Positions 61,114-64,000 of a stretch of 64,000 nt of DNA are shown in pieces (position 1 is the stretch's first letter; each line of letters starts with the position of its first letter). Where the stretch lies: NCBI GenBank assembly GCA_964023275.1, contig OZ029917.1, positions 30,394,005-30,458,004 of the forward strand, written 5' to 3'. Position numbers and translations under genes: made by a program. Under the pieces are notes generated by a model. The model did no database searches and was not told where the DNA came from. It worked only from the letters and a program-made list of their open reading frames with translations. This DNA comes from Norana najaformis. Lineage: Eukaryota; Annelida; Clitellata; Crassiclitellata; Hormogastridae.

Positions 61114-62949
61114 ATGGCGGTCAACGCTGACAAAACTTTTCTAGAAATTGCTAATTTGTTGAATTTAAAATTATCTACAGAGGAAGTTTCTAATGTGTTG
61201 CAAGATTATTTCACTACAGCGAAAGATTGTGACAGTGAAGAATCTTGTGATGAGCATTCTGAGGTCGAAACGGCTGCTGAATCACAAGTCAGTGAGGTAA
61301 ATTTTAGTAGCTAGCATACAACTACATGTTAATAGAAAGTAAATGTTCACCCTGACCTAATCTAATCAAATCTCAGCACTTCTATAGCGCCGCTGTAATA
61401 AAGCATCACGCATCAATCGACAGCACTTCAAATCAAAATCGCAATTCTCCTACACTGAGATTAACCAGTTGCCGTCCTTGAACTTAAAGGCCAATTTCTT
61501 CTAACATAAATTTTATTTCCATTGTCAGTCTCTTTTAATTTTAAGACAATTCAATCACTTATCTTTACATTAAAGACGGTAGGTCATCGGGCAGCATCGT
61601 GCCCTTTCTGTTGCGGGGCCTACTCTGAGTAATGGGTTGGGAGGGCCTCTGAGCAGGCCTTCTTGAAGGGGCGCTATATAGATTCCTTGAATGAATGAAT
61701 GAATGAATGAAGACAACAATTATAAAAGAATTTCTAACTTTTTTCATGCATTGATTTTATTCCTCATTATGTTTCTTAGAATAATCCAACCGAAGAAGTG
61801 CTGCAAGATGAACCAGATGCAGATCCTGTTCCAGTCTTCCGGGATGAAGAGAAAACTTCATACATTGCTGCAGCATTTGATGCCCAATTACCAGATATAA
61901 ATAAGATTGAAGCATTTTTGACAAAAGGATGTCAGTGTCAGCAAATCTATGTGTACGACACAGCCTAATGCAAGTATGGTTTTTGAGCATCAGTTGCAGA
62001 TTGCAGAACTTGATTATTTCAACAAGCTACATCAAAATCCTTTGAACGATCTAATCGTTGGTCAGCTGCGATCTCTCTGTGCCACTGGTGAAAATGTTCT
62101 GCGGACGCACAAGAAGAAAACACACCGTTGTATGACACATTCAGTGTTTAGGTTTGATGGGTTAAGTGTATGCAAAGCTGTCTACTTTTTCCTGTATAAT
62201 ATCGGTGAAAAGAGGTACAAGAGATTGAAACGCAGACTGAAGGAAGCTGGATTATCTCCTGTTTATCATGGCAACACAGGAAAGAAACAGCATCATGTTA
62301 TGAGTAAAGAACAGTGTTCACTTAAGCAAGGTTTGCACCCTCACTGAACTGAAGAACTGCATTGAACGAAGCACTCCAATAACAAAATTGAACAAGGCAA
62401 TTCTTACTGGAGACGAGCAAGGCAATGTTTTCGTACCTGTTAACAATTGGCATTCATATTTCAATGACAAACTGAGGATTCAGAAAGTCAGATTTAAAAA
62501 CCTTCTGCCAGTTTGAGTTTGATACTCAAATACCAGGTCATGTTATCTGCCATAAGGAACTTGGTGATGAGGGAAATCTGCACAAACTGTTTGATGCTGA
62601 GGAAGAAGCACTGGCTAATCTACCAGAAGAAATTCTTCCATTGGGACTTTCCACTGATAGGAAGCAATATCTCTTCCAGAATATTTGCAGATTCTGCACA
62701 AAGGAGGCTCAAGATATTCTTTGCCCTAGGCCCTATGATGATGCCATAACTCAAACAACATCAGCTGATCATGAAAGAACTGTAGGGACTTTAGAGAACT
62801 TGCAAACATTGTCAGAAGCATCCTTGGTGACGGCTCGTCGGGCACCACCTACTTGTGGATTTTGCAAGGAGACTGGGCATATTAACAGAAAAAACAAAAA
62901 CGGATTATTTATGTGCCCTAAACGTAGAGCTCAAGAAAATAATGATTAG
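61114..62949 (+). pseudogene. Broken gene of the 2.5-kb insertion
   Basis: The first exon starts MAVNADKTFLEIANLLNLKL and ends in phase 0 at GAG|GTAAAT. The next starts after TTTCTTAG at 61780 (NNPTEEVLQDEPDADPVPVF). Later blocks are VFEHQLQIAELDYFNKLHQN, FDGLSVCKAVYFFLYNIGEK and RLKEAGLSPVYHGNTGKKQ. That last pair resembles a known multicopy family of invertebrate and fish proteins (VCR.TFLFLHGIG...G..PR.HGN.K..P) whose role I cannot name. The C-terminus has a Cys/His cluster (CGFCKETGHINR..FMCPKR), zinc-knuckle-like. At least three breaks. Confidence 0.6.
61297..61779 (+). other. Intron of the insertion's gene, containing a LINE 3' end
   Basis: GTAAAT...TTAG, 483 nt. Bases 61355-61700 hold CT..AATCTCAGCACTTCTATAGCGCCGC and an AATG tail (GAATGAATGAATGAATGA, about 61688-61705): a LINE-type 3' end that arrived in the intron. 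Confidence 0.65.
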
Positions 62950-63151
62950 GTGTGACTTCCAATAAAATCTATTGATTCCGGTAGCTGAACTTTTTAGAAA
63001 TGCATAGCGTCTTTTCAGTTGTAAAATATTGACGTTGCTCGGCTTCAAGAAACTAACCATAATTTGTTCAAATTTGTTCATATTAGGCTGAAATTTGGTG
63101 TTTCTGTAGTTTTTGTATAACTGAATTAGATCTGTAAATAAAAATACTAAC
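62950..63151. other. 3' flank of the insertion
   Basis: AT-rich, with AATAAA at about 62963 and 63137 that could serve as polyadenylation signals. No poly-A run at the junction. Confidence 0.4.
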
Positions 63152-63204
63152 AGACATGGGGACATAATGCCTAATTCTGCGTATGTCTCGAATATACATA
63201 TATG
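63152..63204. repeat. 53-bp direct repeat, right copy
   Basis: Identical to 60580-60632. Confidence 0.95.
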
Positions 63205-64000
63205 ATGACTTACAAATACCATTTACATAGTTTGTGAGGGACATGGTTGAATCAAAAACAACACCCAAGTCACGAGCAGTATCAGTCATCTCAATCAGTG
63301 AATCACCCAGTTTTACAGATTTAAGCCATTCGAATTTCTTAAGTTGCTGAGGAGTGCCAAGCAGTAGAAATTCAGTCTTCGAGGGGTTAAGGAGAAGTTT
63401 ATTTGCTGCCATCCAAGACTGCAGCTCTTCAAAGGCATCAGACAACAGCTGCACAGACGAGTGACAAGTCAAACTGTCAAATGAGATGTAGATTTGGGTA
63501 TCATCAGCATAGAAATGATATCCCAGTGAATGATTGTCTAGCAGAGTACCTAGAGGTGTGGTGTATAATGTAAACAAAAGAGGACCAAGTACAGAACCCT
63601 GCGGAACGCCACAAGTCAACGAGGCACTAGCTGAATAATGTCCATTTAAATATACAGATTGAGTGCGAGGGCTGAGGTAAGTAGCAAACCAGTGTAGGGC
63701 AGGACCAGAAACTCCAAACCAATGTTGAAGACGATGCAAAAGGAGAGAGTGGTCGACAGTATCAAAGGCAGCAGACAAATCAAGGAGAACAAGTGCAGTC
63801 ACCTTACCCTTATCCATGGAACACATGATGTCATTATGGACAGCAAGCAGGGCAGATTCTGTTGAATGAAATTTACGGTAAGCAGACTGAAATGGAGAAA
63901 TTAGTGGGTTGGAAGAAAGGTGAGCTTGCATACGATTCAAGACTACCCGTTCAAGAATTTTTGATATAAAATTCAAAGTTGAGATGGGTCTGTAATTAGA
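63152..64000 (-). mobile_element. L2/CR1-like LINE reverse transcriptase, open to window edge
   Basis: Minus-strand frame of nearly 300 residues: [96 protein letters not shown] and NKLLLNPSKTEFLLLG. All RT catalytic blocks are intact, so a young copy. The element extends past the window. Confidence 0.95.

Larger units (their letters stand above)
60633..63151 (+). mobile_element. 2.5-kb insertion with intron-containing broken gene
   Basis: Lies in a LINE, between exact 53-bp direct repeats. It carries a plus-strand gene with exon 61114-61296, an intron, and coding text from 61780 to 62949. No terminal inverted repeats are visible. AAGGGACCACTTGTCGC near 60652 recurs as AAGGGCCCACTTGTCGC near 60848. 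Element class not recognised. The gene is broken in at least three places. Confidence 0.7.

Noticed and set aside
1-64000. CRISPR arrays, bacterial operons or riboswitches
   Set aside because: The tandem repeats lack spacer structure, and the genome is clearly that of an animal.

Overview
The window looks like repeat-rich genomic DNA from a non-vertebrate bilaterian animal. It has spliced genes with GT-AG introns, very many non-LTR retrotransposon (LINE) fragments, several DNA transposons, LTR fossils and minisatellites. The one host gene I can name is a GABA-gated channel subunit of the invertebrate Grd type, a class known from invertebrates. The species cannot be fixed from this sequence alone.

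Layout. 1-7.8 kb: LINE fragments, a DNA transposon (2827-5452), a minisatellite and a CHCHD2/10-like pseudogene lying between two copies of one LINE segment. 7.8-21.6 kb: a plus-strand host gene that I cannot name, seen as short phase-matched exons (13675-13775, 17225-17332, terminal exon 21376-21546, and less certain ones near 7.9-8.2 kb). Its introns are filled with LINEs. 21.9-31.4 kb: a 1.1-kb inverted-repeat element, a truncated 18S rDNA copy, a pogo-like element whose ends are arrays of short repeats, and LINE pieces. 31.6 kb to beyond 58.6 kb: the Grd-type receptor gene, plus strand, with seven exons seen (signal peptide, ligand-binding domain, Cys-loop, M1, M2, M3 and part of the M3-M4 loop). 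The M4 exon was not found and probably lies past the window. Its introns hold a hAT element, several LINEs, LTR fossils, a minisatellite and a second, apparently intact copy of the 2827-5452 transposon family (46038-48389). 59-64 kb: an LTR-like fossil with an internal minisatellite, and a LINE split by a 2.5-kb insertion that has exact 53-bp flanking duplications and carries an intron-containing broken gene.

The most interesting object is the transposon family at 46038-48389 and 2827-5452. Both copies begin and end with CACTGG...CCAGTG, have imperfect terminal inverted repeats of about 100-125 bp, share a promoter layout (a TGCTGA/TCAGCA palindrome just before a TATA box), and encode the same roughly 560-residue zinc-binding protein. 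I recognise this protein type as a multicopy family in invertebrate genomes but know no established transposon superfamily name for it. The spacing of its conserved acidic residues fits an RNase H-like (DDE) transposase. All calls are from reading the sequence; no search was run.
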